NCBI RefSeq assembly: GCF_003010915.2
Contig: NZ_CP028426.1
Span: 1,302,001-1,366,000, forward strand
Origin: Gulosibacter molinativorax
GTDB lineage: Bacteria > Actinomycetota > Actinomycetes > Actinomycetales > Microbacteriaceae
Length of the DNA: 64,000 nucleotides
Direction of reading: 5' to 3'
This document shows positions 1-8,867 of this stretch, one piece after another (within the stretch, counting starts at the first letter, position 1; each line of letters begins with the position of its first letter). A program made the position numbers and the translations under genes. The notes beneath the pieces are model-generated. The model was not told where the DNA came from. It searched no databases and was given only the letters and a program-made list of their open reading frames with translations.

Positions 1-624
1 CGGCGTTGGAGCTCCGGTGAGGAAGATTCCCGCGATCGCGGCAAGAGCACCCGCGATCGCCCACGAGGTGATGGAAATCTTGCCGAGCTTCATGCCGAGC
101 AGCTCGGCGGTCTCGCGGTCTTCCGCGGCCGCGCGCATCGAGACGCCCCACGCGGAGTACCGGAACGCGAGGAGGAACACGACGACGATGACAACCGCGG
201 TGACGATTGCGATCAGGCGGTTGATCGGGATGGGCGAGCCGAGAATCTCAACGGATGCGGAGCCCCACGGCTGGCCGAGTGGCAAGATATCCACGCCGAT
301 TTGGCGTACGAGCTCGGTGTTGAGGATCACCTCAAGTCCGATCGTCATGATCGTCAGAGAGATCACCGAAGCGTCGCGGATCGGGCGGACGAGCACGCGC
401 TCGACGATCACTGCGAGCAGCGCCGCGGCCAGAATGCCGGCCACGACGGCGCCGAAAAAGCCGAGCACCTCCGACGTTCGCGCCGTCACGTAGGCACCGG
501 CGACGACGAATGAGCCATGCGCGAAGTTGAGCACTTCCGACGTCTTGTAGATGATCACGAAGCCGAGCGCGACAAGTGAGTACACCGCGCCTAGCGACAA
601 TCCTGCGATGAGAACGTCAATCAC
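1..624 (-). CDS. livH: Branched-chain amino acid-type ABC transporter permease LivH (partial)
   Basis: Inner-membrane permease of a LivFGHM-type importer. The 208 residues present run from a GTG start at 624 to the left window edge; the family is about 290 residues, so the C-terminus lies outside. The N-terminus (VIDVLIAGLSLGAVYSLVA, then GFVIIYKTSEVLNFAHG) is the classic LivH first membrane segment and NFAHG motif. The GTG start overlaps the livG TGA stop by 4 bp (GTGA), so translation is probably coupled. It is the third gene of an operon led by livF, and the second permease and binding protein are presumably further left. Family assignment is firm; the actual substrate cannot be read from the sequence. 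Confidence 0.95.
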   Translation of the reverse strand, partial: MIDVLIAGLSLGAVYSLVALGFVIIYKTSEVLNFAHGSFVVAGAYVTARTSEVLGFFGAVVAGILAAALLAVIVERVLVRPIRDASVISLTIMTIGLEVILNTELVRQIGVDILPLGQPWGSASVEILGSPIPINRLIAIVTAVVIVVVFLLAFRYSAWGVSMRAAAEDRETAELLGMKLGKISITSWAIAGALAAIAGIFLTGAPTP

Positions 625-1403
625 GGCGTCTCCTTTGTGGCCGGGGTGCCGAGGTACGCACCAATGACTGCGGGGTCTTCCTGGATGTCCTTCGGGACAC
701 CGTCGGCGATGCTTCGACCAAAGTCGAGAACCGTGATCTGGTCCGAGATCGACATCACCATCTCCATGTCGTGCTCCACGAGGAGGATCGTGACATCGAG
801 GGATTCGAGCACGACCTTGAGAAGCGACGAAACATAACGCTTCTCGTTGGCGTTCATACCCGCGACTGGCTCGTCGAGAAGTAAGAGCTTCGGCTCCATC
901 GCGAGTGCTCGGGCGATCTCGACTCGCTTCTGTCCGCCATAGGACAGCTCGCCGACCGGGCTCTCCAGAAACGGCTCGAGGTCCAAGAAATCCGCAATCT
1001 CGTGCACGCGCTCGAGGTGCACGCGTTCCTCGCGAACCGCCGATGGGAGGCGAAGGCCGTTGGCCACGAATCCGGACTTCATCAGCGCATGGCGTCCGAG
1101 CATCAAGTTCTCTTGGACCGTTTGGTCACCCGAGAGCGCGATGTTCTGGAACGCACGGCCGACGCCGAGTCGGGTAATCCGATCTGCACGCATGCGCGTA
1201 ATGTCTTTGCCCTCAAACTCCACGCGCCCCGCTTTGGTGCGGTATACGCCGGAGAGGACGTTGAGCAGCGTGGACTTTCCCGCGCCGTTCGGCCCAATCA
1301 CCGAGTGGATCGTGCCGGGCTGTACCGAGAAGGTAACTCCATCGAGTGCCTTGACCGCGCCAAAGCGAACTTCGACTCCTTCGAGTTCGAGTAGTGCACT
1401 CAT
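621..1403 (-). CDS. livG: Branched-chain amino acid-type ABC transporter ATP-binding protein LivG
   Basis: Cytoplasmic ATPase energising the LivHM permease. About 260 residues, starting MSALLELEGVEV. Walker A is GPNGAGKST near residue 37, the signature is LSYGGQKR, and Walker B is LLLLDEPVAG. The LivG-specific N-M-N-E helix after Walker B and the early MRADRI segment are present. The start at 1403 is chosen because GGAAGGGAG lies a few bases upstream; an in-frame ATG 15 bases earlier sits on that Shine-Dalgarno. Its ATG overlaps the livF stop by 4 bp and its own stop overlaps livH by 4 bp, giving a tightly coupled livF-livG-livH order. Confidence 0.95.
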   Translation of the reverse strand: MSALLELEGVEVRFGAVKALDGVTFSVQPGTIHSVIGPNGAGKSTLLNVLSGVYRTKAGRVEFEGKDITRMRADRITRLGVGRAFQNIALSGDQTVQENLMLGRHALMKSGFVANGLRLPSAVREERVHLERVHEIADFLDLEPFLESPVGELSYGGQKRVEIARALAMEPKLLLLDEPVAGMNANEKRYVSSLLKVVLESLDVTILLVEHDMEMVMSISDQITVLDFGRSIADGVPKDIQEDPAVIGAYLGTPATKETP

Positions 1404-2200
1404 CGTGCTCCCTTCCACGGCGAAAGCTTCTTATCGGCAACGGCGTTGATCGCGGTCGTGTCGACGGCCGCATCTCCCCCGCCGTGGCCGAGGTAGAGGT
1501 GCTTGATCTCATCGGTCTGACGAAGATCTTCTGTCTCACCCTCGAGCGAGACGCGTCCACCTTCCAAGACGTAGGCGTAATCGGTAACGCCGAGCGCCAT
1601 GTTCGCGTTCTGCTCGATGAGCAAAATCGCGGTGCCTTCGGCATTGATCTTCTTGATCACGTCGCCGACCTGCTCGACGATGATCGGCGCGAGGCCGAGC
1701 GACGGTTCGTCAAGCATGAGGAGCTTGGGCTTCGCCATCAGTGCGCGACCAATCGCGAGCATCTGCTGCTCGCCGCCGGACATGAGGAGGCCGCGCTGAT
1801 TCGCGCGCTCTTTCAGTCGCGGGAATAGATCGTAGACGTGTTCACGAGTCTGTTCGATCGATTTGCGGCTCTGCCGCAGGCCGCCGAGGCGAAGGTTTTC
1901 CTCCACGGTAAGACGACCAAAGATGCGACGCCCTTCGGGCACCTGCACCACGCCCATCCCCACGATGGAGGGTGTGTCGCGCTTGTTCAGGATGTCGCCG
2001 TCGAACTTGATCTCACCGCCAACGATCTTGCCGCTGTGTCGCTTGAGATTGTTCGACACTGAACGCAGCAACGTCGTCTTCCCCGCGCCGTTACTCCCCA
2101 GTAGCGACACTGCTCCCTTTTCCGGCACGCGGATGCTCACATCCTTCAGTGCCGGCAGAGTCCCGCCGTATGTCACGGCGAGATTCGAAATTTCGAGCAT
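1400..2200 (-). CDS. livF: Branched-chain amino acid-type ABC transporter ATP-binding protein LivF
   Basis: First gene of the liv operon and the second ATPase of the importer. 266 residues from MLEISNLAVTYGG, with Walker A GSNGAGKTT, signature LMSGGEQQ, Walker B LLMLDEPSLGLAP and the typical LivF GVVQVPEGRRIFGRLTVEENL segment. The C-terminal tail of about 35 residues after YLGHGGG is Ala-rich and unlike the core. Start 2200 is supported by AAAGGG upstream; a longer in-frame start at 2242 would reach into the promoter region. Transcription probably starts near the paired palindrome at 2244-2265, which is shared with the MFS gene promoter at 4461-4482. Confidence 0.95.
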   Translation of the reverse strand: MLEISNLAVTYGGTLPALKDVSIRVPEKGAVSLLGSNGAGKTTLLRSVSNNLKRHSGKIVGGEIKFDGDILNKRDTPSIVGMGVVQVPEGRRIFGRLTVEENLRLGGLRQSRKSIEQTREHVYDLFPRLKERANQRGLLMSGGEQQMLAIGRALMAKPKLLMLDEPSLGLAPIIVEQVGDVIKKINAEGTAILLIEQNANMALGVTDYAYVLEGGRVSLEGETEDLRQTDEIKHLYLGHGGGDAAVDTTAINAVADKKLSPWKGAR

Positions 2201-2243
2201 CTTTTTCCCTTTCAAAACTGCGTTGTTCCCAGGGCGGATCAAA

Positions 2244-2265
2244 TCTATCTAGATTTCTAGCTAGA
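2244..2265 (-). promoter_or_regulatory. Paired palindromic operator in the liv promoter
   Basis: Two 10-bp palindromes, TCTATCTAGA (2244-2253) and perfect TCTAGCTAGA (2256-2265), repeat with a 12-bp period. On the minus strand they lie just downstream of a TTGTAA at 2275-2270 and over a plausible -10, so a bound repressor would block livF transcription. The same paired element occurs at 4461-4482. The divergent MarR gene at 2391 is the obvious candidate binder (inference). Confidence 0.7.
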
Positions 2266-2390
2266 GTTCTTACAACATAGCATTGAGACGGATGCTCATC
2301 AACCCACGACTCCGCCGAGCCACGCACCGACGCGTGCCCGGCAAAGCACTCAATGGCGAACTCGGAGTCACTCAGAGAGAGAATTAGGCC

Positions 2391-2939
2391 ATGCCCAGTA
2401 ACCAACCGAAAGTACTCAATACCCGACGCATCACACCGGGCGAGTACGAAGAGCTAGCGAAGTCCGCCGCCCTGGAAATGTCTGACGGTCAGGCCGACCT
2501 CGTGTTGACGAGTCTGATTTTCAATCTGATGCGCACGTCAAACCGGATCGTTCGCGACTTTGAAGTCGCCGTTTACAACACGGCGGAGCTGAGCTGGGCG
2601 GCGTATCAGCTGCTCTACACGCTCAAGTCGGTCGGGCCAATGCATCCTAAATCTCTCGCTCGGATTGCCGGAGTCTCAACCGCATCCATGTCGAGTCTCT
2701 TGAACACGATGACGAAGAAGAATCTCGTCACGAGGACTCCAGACCCTGATGATGGTCGCCGCCAGATCGTGACGCTGACCGAAGAGGGCGAATCGATCCT
2801 GCAGGTGATGTACCAGGAAAATCGCGACCGCGAGGAGGCCTGGGGAGAGGCGCTCACCCGGGATGAGGCCGAGCAAATGGTGACGCTCCTACAAAAGATG
2901 CTGCTGCACCGTCCACGACCGCACCGCATCCCGGAATGA
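2391..2939 (+). CDS. MarR-family transcriptional regulator
   Basis: 182-residue winged-helix regulator divergent from the liv operon. A 40-residue N-terminal extension precedes a helical dimerisation segment. The DNA-binding helix-turn-helix is around residues 82-105 (MHPKSLARIAGVSTASMSSLL), followed by the wing with the family hallmark D-P-D-D-G-R-R (residues 119-125) and LTEEGE. It is transcribed away from livFGH, with the twin palindrome at 2244-2265 between them, and is followed by a strong hairpin at 2945. It probably controls both liv and the MHS transporter gene. The ligand is unknown; MarR regulators of this type often sense aromatic or organic acids. Confidence 0.9.
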   Translation: MPSNQPKVLNTRRITPGEYEELAKSAALEMSDGQADLVLTSLIFNLMRTSNRIVRDFEVAVYNTAELSWAAYQLLYTLKSVGPMHPKSLARIAGVSTASMSSLLNTMTKKNLVTRTPDPDDGRRQIVTLTEEGESILQVMYQENRDREEAWGEALTRDEAEQMVTLLQKMLLHRPRPHRIPE

Positions 2940-2944
2940 TCGCG

Positions 2945-2986
2945 AATAGCCGAGTGCGACCCGAACGGGTCGCACTCGGCTATTTA
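2945..2986. terminator. Bidirectional terminator hairpin
   Basis: Eighteen-base arms (2945-2962 and 2967-2984) are perfectly complementary around a GAAC loop, beginning AATAGCCG and ending CGGCTATT. It lies 6 bases after the MarR stop and 17 bases before the stop of the convergent MFS gene, so it can serve both. Confidence 0.85.
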
Positions 2987-3002
2987 GTCCGCCGCGGAGG
3001 AA

Positions 3003-4355
3003 CTACCTAGTGACCTCCTGCACGGCGCGCTTCTTGCCAGTCAATCGCAGCAGGAGGACGGCGCCGAGGCTCACGACGGCGAGCACCACGACGTAGGCGG
3101 CGACGTTGTAGATACCCCAGCCGTTGTCCAGGCCGACGAGCCACGTGGCGAGAAGCGGCGCGACCCCCGCGCCCAGGATTGACGAGATCTGGAACGTGAG
3201 CGACATTCCGGTGTAGCGATCCTCAGTGGCAAAGTGGTCGGCAAGGAACGCCCCGAGGGGTGACAGCAGTGCCGCCTGGAGCACGCCGTTCGCGAGGATG
3301 AACCCGAGGATCGTAACAGGAACGGAACCACTGGACAGGAGCATGAAGGCGGGGAATGCGAGCACAACATACGCAAGCGCTCCGAGCATCATCGCGCGAG
3401 AACGGCCGAGCTTATCGGAGAGGGCACCGAACCCTAGCGTCGTGAAGATCTGCAGGAACGTCGAGACCGAAAGGAGCAGGAGCGCGGTCTGTTGCGAGAA
3501 GTACCCCTGGCCAACGAGGTAGGGAACCATGAAGACGACCATCACACCGTTCAGGAACAGCGGCGCGAGTCCCGAAAGGATCAGCAGTACGGACGTGCCA
3601 GAGTAGCGACGAAGGATGCGCATCAGCGGCACTCCGGAGTGCACGCGACCGAAAGCGCGAGCAGCCTCGAACTCAGGCGATTCGCTCACGCGCGACCGCA
3701 GGTAGATGCCGATGATCACGAGTGCAGCCGACAGGATGAACGGCAGACGCCATCCCCAACTCATGAATGCGTCCTCGGGCAGACCCGAAACGAGCGCGAA
3801 CACGATCGTACTGAGCAGGCTTCCCGTCGGGGAACCCGACAACGTGATAGCGGCACCAAAGCCGCGATTCTTTTCGCCCGCATGCTCCGCTGCCATCAGC
3901 GTTGCACCCGCCCACTCGCCTCCAACGGCGAGTCCCTGGATGATGCGCAGGAGCGTCAGCACGACTGGCGCAGCTGCACCGATCATCGCGTACGTCGGCA
4001 ATAGGCCCATCAGCACCGAGGCTGCGCCCATCACGAACATCGTGACGACGAGGATGTTCTTGCGCCCGAATTTATCCCCGAGGTGACCGCAGACCAGCCC
4101 ACCAATAGGCCTGGCGATGTATCCGCTCAACAGAATCGTGTAAGAGAGCACGGTGCCAATAACGGGGTCGAGGTCCGCAAAGAATAGATAGGGAAATACG
4201 AGACCGGCTGCTGCGCCGTAAAGGATGAAGTCGTAGTACTCCACGACGGTGCCAAGATAACTCGCGAGAAAGGCGCGGCGACGGTCGCGCTTAGTTTCGG
4301 TGGATGCACGCTCGGTTGTCGCGCGCACGTCCTCTACCTGCAATTGGGCGGACAT
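3003..4355 (-). CDS. MFS transporter, metabolite:H+ symporter (MHS) family
   Basis: Twelve-segment proton symporter of 450 residues. Family marks include the N-terminal R-R-x-F-L-A-S-Y-L-G-T-V-V-E-Y-Y-D-F entry, GGLVCGHLGDKFGRK between segments 2 and 3, RIIQGLAVGGEWAGATLM in segment 4 and the WRLPFILS motif, all typical of the MHS group (shikimate, proline/betaine, aromatic and dicarboxylic acid carriers). The ATG at 4355 has GGAGGT ten bases upstream; the longer reading frame to 4571 would run through the promoter and operator. Its promoter carries the same paired palindrome as liv. A carboxylate or amino-acid-like substrate is likely, but which one is not shown. Confidence 0.93.
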   Translation of the reverse strand: MSAQLQVEDVRATTERASTETKRDRRRAFLASYLGTVVEYYDFILYGAAAGLVFPYLFFADLDPVIGTVLSYTILLSGYIARPIGGLVCGHLGDKFGRKNILVVTMFVMGAASVLMGLLPTYAMIGAAAPVVLTLLRIIQGLAVGGEWAGATLMAAEHAGEKNRGFGAAITLSGSPTGSLLSTIVFALVSGLPEDAFMSWGWRLPFILSAALVIIGIYLRSRVSESPEFEAARAFGRVHSGVPLMRILRRYSGTSVLLILSGLAPLFLNGVMVVFMVPYLVGQGYFSQQTALLLLSVSTFLQIFTTLGFGALSDKLGRSRAMMLGALAYVVLAFPAFMLLSSGSVPVTILGFILANGVLQAALLSPLGAFLADHFATEDRYTGMSLTFQISSILGAGVAPLLATWLVGLDNGWGIYNVAAYVVVLAVVSLGAVLLLRLTGKKRAVQEVTR

Positions 4356-4460
4356 TTTGGTTGGTACCTCCGGTCGAAGCAACGCTGCCTGGATAAGGAT
4401 GGAGGGGATGCGAGACCAGCCCAGTCCCCCACTTGAACTTCCTTGTTCTTTCTCAAGAAA

Positions 4461-4482
4461 TCTAGCTAGATCTCTAGCTAAC
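4461..4482 (-). promoter_or_regulatory. Paired palindromic operator in the MFS promoter
   Basis: Perfect TCTAGCTAGA at 4461-4470 and TCTAGCTAAC at 4473-4482, again with a 12-bp period. Read in the direction of transcription, both this site and the liv site show an N-TAGCTAGA half, two purines, a TCTAGNTAGA half and then TTT. A TTGTCG just upstream on the minus strand may be the -35. Confidence 0.7.
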
Positions 4483-4631
4483 ACGACAAAACTAACAGGA
4501 GGACGGGCGCGCGGCAAGCACATTCTTCGCCCGAGCATTCGCCCACCACACAGCACGGACTCTGACCGCAAGGGGTGGCAGTCGTGCAGACGGTGCCGTT
4601 ACACCTCACGCGTCCGCGACCACGGGGCGAG

Positions 4632-5165
4632 CTAATTCGACGACGAACGAGTCGTCAGTACTCTCTCGAGAAGATGCGTGAGCTGGGCCAATTCCTCTGG
4701 CTCCAGCCCACCGAACCAGTCCTTTGCAATGCCAATCTGGCCCTCGAGCGCTTCCCTCGCGACTTCGCGGCCTCGCTCCGTCAGCTGGATCACGAAGGTG
4801 CGGCGGTCATCACCCTGTTCACGAGTGATGAAACCGTCACGCTCAAGCGTCGTGATGACGAGCGACACTGCCTGTCTACTGACGCCAATAATGCGGGCAA
4901 GTGAGCGCGCCTCGAGCTGCCCGAAGATCGACAACGCGAACACCGTCGAAAAACCGGTCCAGCGCAGGTCCAATGGCCGATGAACCGTGCGCTCAGAATC
5001 CTGCTGAAATGCTGTTGCCAAACGAAGGACCAGCAGCCCCGATTGCATGAGCGATTCATCGGCGTCGGGGAACTCCTTGCGGAGATACTCATTCGATGCT
5101 CGCGTGAAGTCAGCGGCGCGGATAATTTCTTGTTGCTGGTTCTCCCCCGCTGGCCGGTCGCTCAC
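4632..5165 (-). CDS. MarR-family transcriptional regulator
   Basis: 177 residues. The winged helix-turn-helix is around residues 88-112 (LEARSLARIIGVSRQAVSLVI), followed by the wing DDRRTFVIQLTERG. The helix resembles the regulator at 2391 only at the family level. It lies just downstream of, and co-directional with, the DUF3039 gene (3 bases between stop and start), so the two are probably one transcript. The MFS operator region at 4461-4482 lies beyond its 3-prime end, so it could regulate that gene, but the position gives no direct proof. Confidence 0.88.
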   Translation of the reverse strand: MSDRPAGENQQQEIIRAADFTRASNEYLRKEFPDADESLMQSGLLVLRLATAFQQDSERTVHRPLDLRWTGFSTVFALSIFGQLEARSLARIIGVSRQAVSLVITTLERDGFITREQGDDRRTFVIQLTERGREVAREALEGQIGIAKDWFGGLEPEELAQLTHLLERVLTTRSSSN

Positions 5166-5168
5166 GAC

Positions 5169-5453
5169 CTAACCGCGCATCCGATCGTAGATTCGCTTGC
5201 AGTCGGGGCAGATCGGGAAGCGATCCGGGTTCGAGTTCGGCAGCCACTTCTTGCCGCAAAGCGCGCGAACGGGCTTACCGGTGATCGCCGACTCCGTGAT
5301 CTTCTCTTTGCGAACGTAGTGGGCGAACTTATCGTGATCGCCCTCATCGATTTGTTCGTCTTCCAGCAGCTTTTCGAGCTCGCGATCGAGTACGTCGGTG
5401 CCACCTGCGGGGTTGTCACTGCCAGGAGAAAAGTCGGGGTTCTGAGGAGCCAT
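5169..5453 (-). CDS. DUF3039 domain protein
   Basis: Small 94-residue actinobacterial conserved protein. After a poorly ordered N-terminus (residues 1-25) it carries an acidic helix (LDRELEKLLEDEQIDEGDHDKFAHYV), the DUF3039 core ITGKPVRALCGKKW, and a CPDC motif. The single upstream Cys plus CxxC suggest a small zinc-binding site. The family has no established function. It appears to lead a short operon with the MarR gene at 4632. Confidence 0.9.
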   Translation of the reverse strand: MAPQNPDFSPGSDNPAGGTDVLDRELEKLLEDEQIDEGDHDKFAHYVRKEKITESAITGKPVRALCGKKWLPNSNPDRFPICPDCKRIYDRMRG

Positions 5454-5496
5454 ACCGCCAATTCTACGAGACCAAGCCGAACGTCAGTAGCCCGCG

Positions 5497-7050
5497 CTAG
5501 TAGCTCTGGGCGAACTCCAGCAGCTTCCAGCTGCGCTTGCCGAACACACGACCGCCGATCTGCATTCCGATCAGGCACAGCAGCAGTCCTGTGGCCACGC
5601 CGATACTCAGCGTCGCCCACGCGAAACCCCAGTGCGCATCCCGAATCGCGACGATCGCCAACCAGATGACGTGCGAACAGAGCGCGATCTCGATGACACC
5701 GGCGAGGGGATGCATCACGAGGGCGTCGCCCCAGCTGCGGATCGGCTGCGAGAAGGGTGAATCGCCCGGACGCGCCACGGGGTATGGACGCCACGCCGAC
5801 ATGATCGCCGAGCCGCCAACCGCCGCACCGAGGAGCCCGAGGGCGACGCCGGCCGTTGCCACTCCGGCGATGCCGCTGTCGGCGAACCACATCGTGACCA
5901 GACCGCCGAGCAGCACCACGATGATGCCGAGGGTGAGTGTGGGGAGCGCCCGCCCGAACCGGTCGACGATCCCGCGCATCCCGCTCGTGACGTGTAGCCA
6001 GAGTGCCGTCGAGTCGTAAGCCGTGTCATTGTGCATCGCCCAGCCCAGTAGGAACGCGAAGATAGGCAGCGGCAAAACGGTCAGCCACGTGAGCGAGAGT
6101 CCGCCGAGCGCGATCGGGATCACCATCAGCACGGGAAGCAAGATTACGGTTGACAGCAGCACGCCATAGCGGCCATCGCGCAACCACGCGAGCCCGATGC
6201 GGGTGCCGACGGCGCGTGTCGCGTTACCGGCCGAGTTCTTGAACAAGCCAAGGCGGGTGCTGCCGCCGGGCGTGACATCGCGCATCGCGCGTCGCGCGGA
6301 ATACCTCCCCAGGCCGAGCTCCAGGATGAGCAGCGCGAGGATGAGCCCGACGGTCCCGAGAATCGGGAGGACCGATCCGCCGCCATTACCGAGCAGAAGC
6401 ATGCTGGCGGGCGGAAACCATTCCATAGCCTTGGTCGCGGCGTCGCCGCCGACTTCCACGGCTTCGCGCCACGGGAGAAAGAGTACGGCGTACGTAAGCG
6501 GCGCCGCGACCAGCAGCACCAAGTAACCCGCGAGCCGGCCAACCTCGCGCCCCCAGCGTCGACCGCTCAAACCACGCCCCGAACGAACGCCGAGCCGGGC
6601 GAGAAGCACCCACGTCAGTGCGATGAGCAGCGCGGCGACCACCATCTCCCACGGCGCGCTGCCGGGCATGGCGAGCAATACGACGAGCGCGGCGAGCCCA
6701 AGCAGTGCCAGCGGCGCAGGCGTCAAGAAGCTCGAAAACAGCGTGCCCAACGCGGCCGCGGTCGGCGACTTCCCCGCGAATACCACTGCCCGTTCATCGA
6801 GCGGGTCGGCCGCGTGCGTAATCGCTCCAACCGCGAAGCAGCCGATGCCAATGGCAGTGACGAGCGCGCCACGAATTAGCTGTCCACCCGCATCCGCGGA
6901 TCCCGATGCCAGCTGGGTCGTGATCGCCACCACTAGGAGCCCGAACGCGATGGCGTAGACGCCAAACCAGGCGCTACCGCGAACCTGACCCCGCGGGGTG
7001 AACGACTGCGCGACGCTCCGCCAGCTCAGCGAAACGAGATGTCCAGCCAA
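5497..7050 (-). CDS. ABC-2 type exporter permease
   Basis: 517-residue integral membrane protein with about twelve hydrophobic segments and Arg-rich cytoplasmic loops. It is almost certainly the membrane partner of the ATPase encoded immediately upstream. The start is TTG at 7050, preceded by GGAGGGG with a 5-base gap, and overlaps the ATPase gene by 25 bases, so the two are translationally coupled. No substrate-specific motif is visible. An actinobacterial exporter of unknown cargo is the safest description. Confidence 0.8.
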   Translation of the reverse strand: MAGHLVSLSWRSVAQSFTPRGQVRGSAWFGVYAIAFGLLVVAITTQLASGSADAGGQLIRGALVTAIGIGCFAVGAITHAADPLDERAVVFAGKSPTAAALGTLFSSFLTPAPLALLGLAALVVLLAMPGSAPWEMVVAALLIALTWVLLARLGVRSGRGLSGRRWGREVGRLAGYLVLLVAAPLTYAVLFLPWREAVEVGGDAATKAMEWFPPASMLLLGNGGGSVLPILGTVGLILALLILELGLGRYSARRAMRDVTPGGSTRLGLFKNSAGNATRAVGTRIGLAWLRDGRYGVLLSTVILLPVLMVIPIALGGLSLTWLTVLPLPIFAFLLGWAMHNDTAYDSTALWLHVTSGMRGIVDRFGRALPTLTLGIIVVLLGGLVTMWFADSGIAGVATAGVALGLLGAAVGGSAIMSAWRPYPVARPGDSPFSQPIRSWGDALVMHPLAGVIEIALCSHVIWLAIVAIRDAHWGFAWATLSIGVATGLLLCLIGMQIGGRVFGKRSWKLLEFAQSY

Positions 7051-7877
7051 TCCAACCCCTCCGATTCCTCCGGGCCGCGCACGATGCGACGGAAGCGTTC
7101 CTCAAGCGTCAGCTCGCCACGAACCTCATCGAGGTCGCCCTCGGCGATGAGTTCCCCGTCGACGATGACCGCAATGTGATCGCAGACTCGCTGCACGAAA
7201 TCCATCGAGTGGCTCGACAGCAGCACGGTGCCGCCGCGACTCGTGAAGGTCTCGAGCACCTCGACGATCGTGCCCGCCGAGACCGGGTCGATGGCATCGA
7301 GCGGCTCGTCGAGCACGAGCAGCTCAGGGTTGTGGATGAGCGTCGCGGCCAGGCCGAGCTTCTTACGCAGGCCAGACGAGTAGTCCACGACGAGACGGTT
7401 GACGTTGTCGCGAAGGTCGAAGGCGTCGACCAGGTTCTCGGTACGCTCCAGCACCTCGGACTTCGAGAGCCCGCGAATCGAACCCACGTACGAGAGGTAC
7501 TGCGCGCCCGTGAGCTGCTCGAACATCCGCAGTCGGTCGGGTAGCGTGCCGATCCGCTTTTGCGCGCCCTGGCGGTCGCGCCACACGTCATCACCGAGCA
7601 CCTCGACGCTGCCTGACGATGGCGGCAGCAGACCGGAGATCATCGAGAGTGTCGTGGTCTTGCCCGCACCGTTCGGGCCGACAATGCCCGAAAACGAGCC
7701 GCGTTCGACGGTGTACGTGATGTCCTTCACCGCGGTGGTTCGCCCGAACCTCTTCGTGAGGCCGTCAAGCCGCAGCGCGACGTCATCCGTCGTCGCCTCG
7801 ATGTCGTCCTTCGCCGCGACTTCAGTGGCTGCGGGGTCAGCCGCATCCACTTGCTGCGATTCAGCCTCAGTACTCAT
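7026..7877 (-). CDS. ABC transporter ATP-binding protein (exporter type)
   Basis: 283 residues. A 34-residue acidic, Ala-rich N-terminal tail precedes the nucleotide-binding domain. Walker A is GPNGAGKTT near residue 69, the signature is YSSGLRKK, Walker B is LLVLDEPLDAIDP, and the H-loop is LLSSHSMDF. The order and motifs match the CcmA/ABC-2 exporter subfamily. It overlaps the downstream permease by 25 bases, so the two proteins form one transporter. Confidence 0.92.
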   Translation of the reverse strand: MSTEAESQQVDAADPAATEVAAKDDIEATTDDVALRLDGLTKRFGRTTAVKDITYTVERGSFSGIVGPNGAGKTTTLSMISGLLPPSSGSVEVLGDDVWRDRQGAQKRIGTLPDRLRMFEQLTGAQYLSYVGSIRGLSKSEVLERTENLVDAFDLRDNVNRLVVDYSSGLRKKLGLAATLIHNPELLVLDEPLDAIDPVSAGTIVEVLETFTSRGGTVLLSSHSMDFVQRVCDHIAVIVDGELIAEGDLDEVRGELTLEERFRRIVRGPEESEGLDWLDISFR

Positions 7878-7930
7878 TCCGTAAACGCTAGCAAGCTCTG
7901 GCAGCTTTGCTCGCTGCCAAGCCGATGAAC

Positions 7931-8752
7931 TCAGTCCACCCGAGGGATGACTTGCGCGTCACCATACCGGCGAAGCTTCAGCGCGGGGTTTTGAGCGCGC
8001 ACCGATTCCAACGTCTGCCGTTCGATCCACGCCACGGCCACGCCCTCCTCACTGCCGAGTCCGGCAACCGCGATGCCCCGCGGGTCGAGGATCGCAGATC
8101 GCCCCACTGCCACGGGCGGCGCCTGGTCCGCGCCGATGACATAGGCCGTGTTTTCGATCGCGCGCGCCTGCAGCAGCGTGGTCCAGTGGAACTCCTTGAG
8201 CGGCCCGCGGACCCACTCGGCGGGAATCGCGAGGATCTCCGCTCCGGCGTCGACCAGGCGGCGACTCGACTCCGGGAATCGCAGGTCGTAGCACGTCTGG
8301 AGGCCGACTCGGAACCCTTCGACCTCGACCACGACGGGCGCGGCCGACGGGTCCCCTGCATGTAACCAGTCGCTCTCTCCCCCGCCGAAGGCGTCATAAA
8401 GGTGTACCTTGCGGTAGCTGCCAAGCAACTCCCCCGTCGCGGAAACCGCAACTACCGTGTTGTACGGCTTCCCCGATTCCCCTCGCTCGAGCAGGCTCGC
8501 GATGATCGCGATGTCGAATTCCTGGGCGATTTCTTTGACACCTTGCAGAAACGGCCCGTCGAGCGGCTCGGCGTACTCGTGCATCCATTCGCCCTGGTCT
8601 TTCGCGAACGCGGCGGCGTACTCGGGCGCGACGGCAAGGCGCGCTCCACGGGCGGATGCGGTGGCCACGTGGCCACGCAAGGTCGCGAGATTCTCGGCCC
8701 GCTCGAGGCTCGGTGCGAACTGAATAATGGCGCAAGCGAAGGCATCTGACAT
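7931..8752 (-). CDS. Nitrilase-superfamily carbon-nitrogen hydrolase
   Basis: 273-residue amidase/nitrilase-fold enzyme. The catalytic triad is visible as Glu44 (VAPEY), Lys115 (SYRKVHLYD) and Cys154 (LQTCYDLRFPE), all at the expected spacing. Proteins of this branch (YafV/omega-amidase/Nit-like) hydrolyse small amides, including deaminated glutathione in some members, which is knowledge of the family and not shown here. The start at 8752 gives MSDAFACAIIQF at the expected beta strand; the longer frame to 8890 overlaps the divergent gene at 8868. No clear Shine-Dalgarno is seen, so it may be leaderless. Confidence 0.9.
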   Translation of the reverse strand: MSDAFACAIIQFAPSLERAENLATLRGHVATASARGARLAVAPEYAAAFAKDQGEWMHEYAEPLDGPFLQGVKEIAQEFDIAIIASLLERGESGKPYNTVVAVSATGELLGSYRKVHLYDAFGGGESDWLHAGDPSAAPVVVEVEGFRVGLQTCYDLRFPESSRRLVDAGAEILAIPAEWVRGPLKEFHWTTLLQARAIENTAYVIGADQAPPVAVGRSAILDPRGIAVAGLGSEEGVAVAWIERQTLESVRAQNPALKLRRYGDAQVIPRVD

Positions 8753-8867
8753 GCGGCAAGGATACGCAAGAAGACTGGCCACGCCCGGGTGCTTGTGACC
8801 AGTGGTTTTGCGCGCTAGCGTCAGTGTCGAGCGGTGCACGGGGCGTCGCAATCGAGAGGATGCTGTC

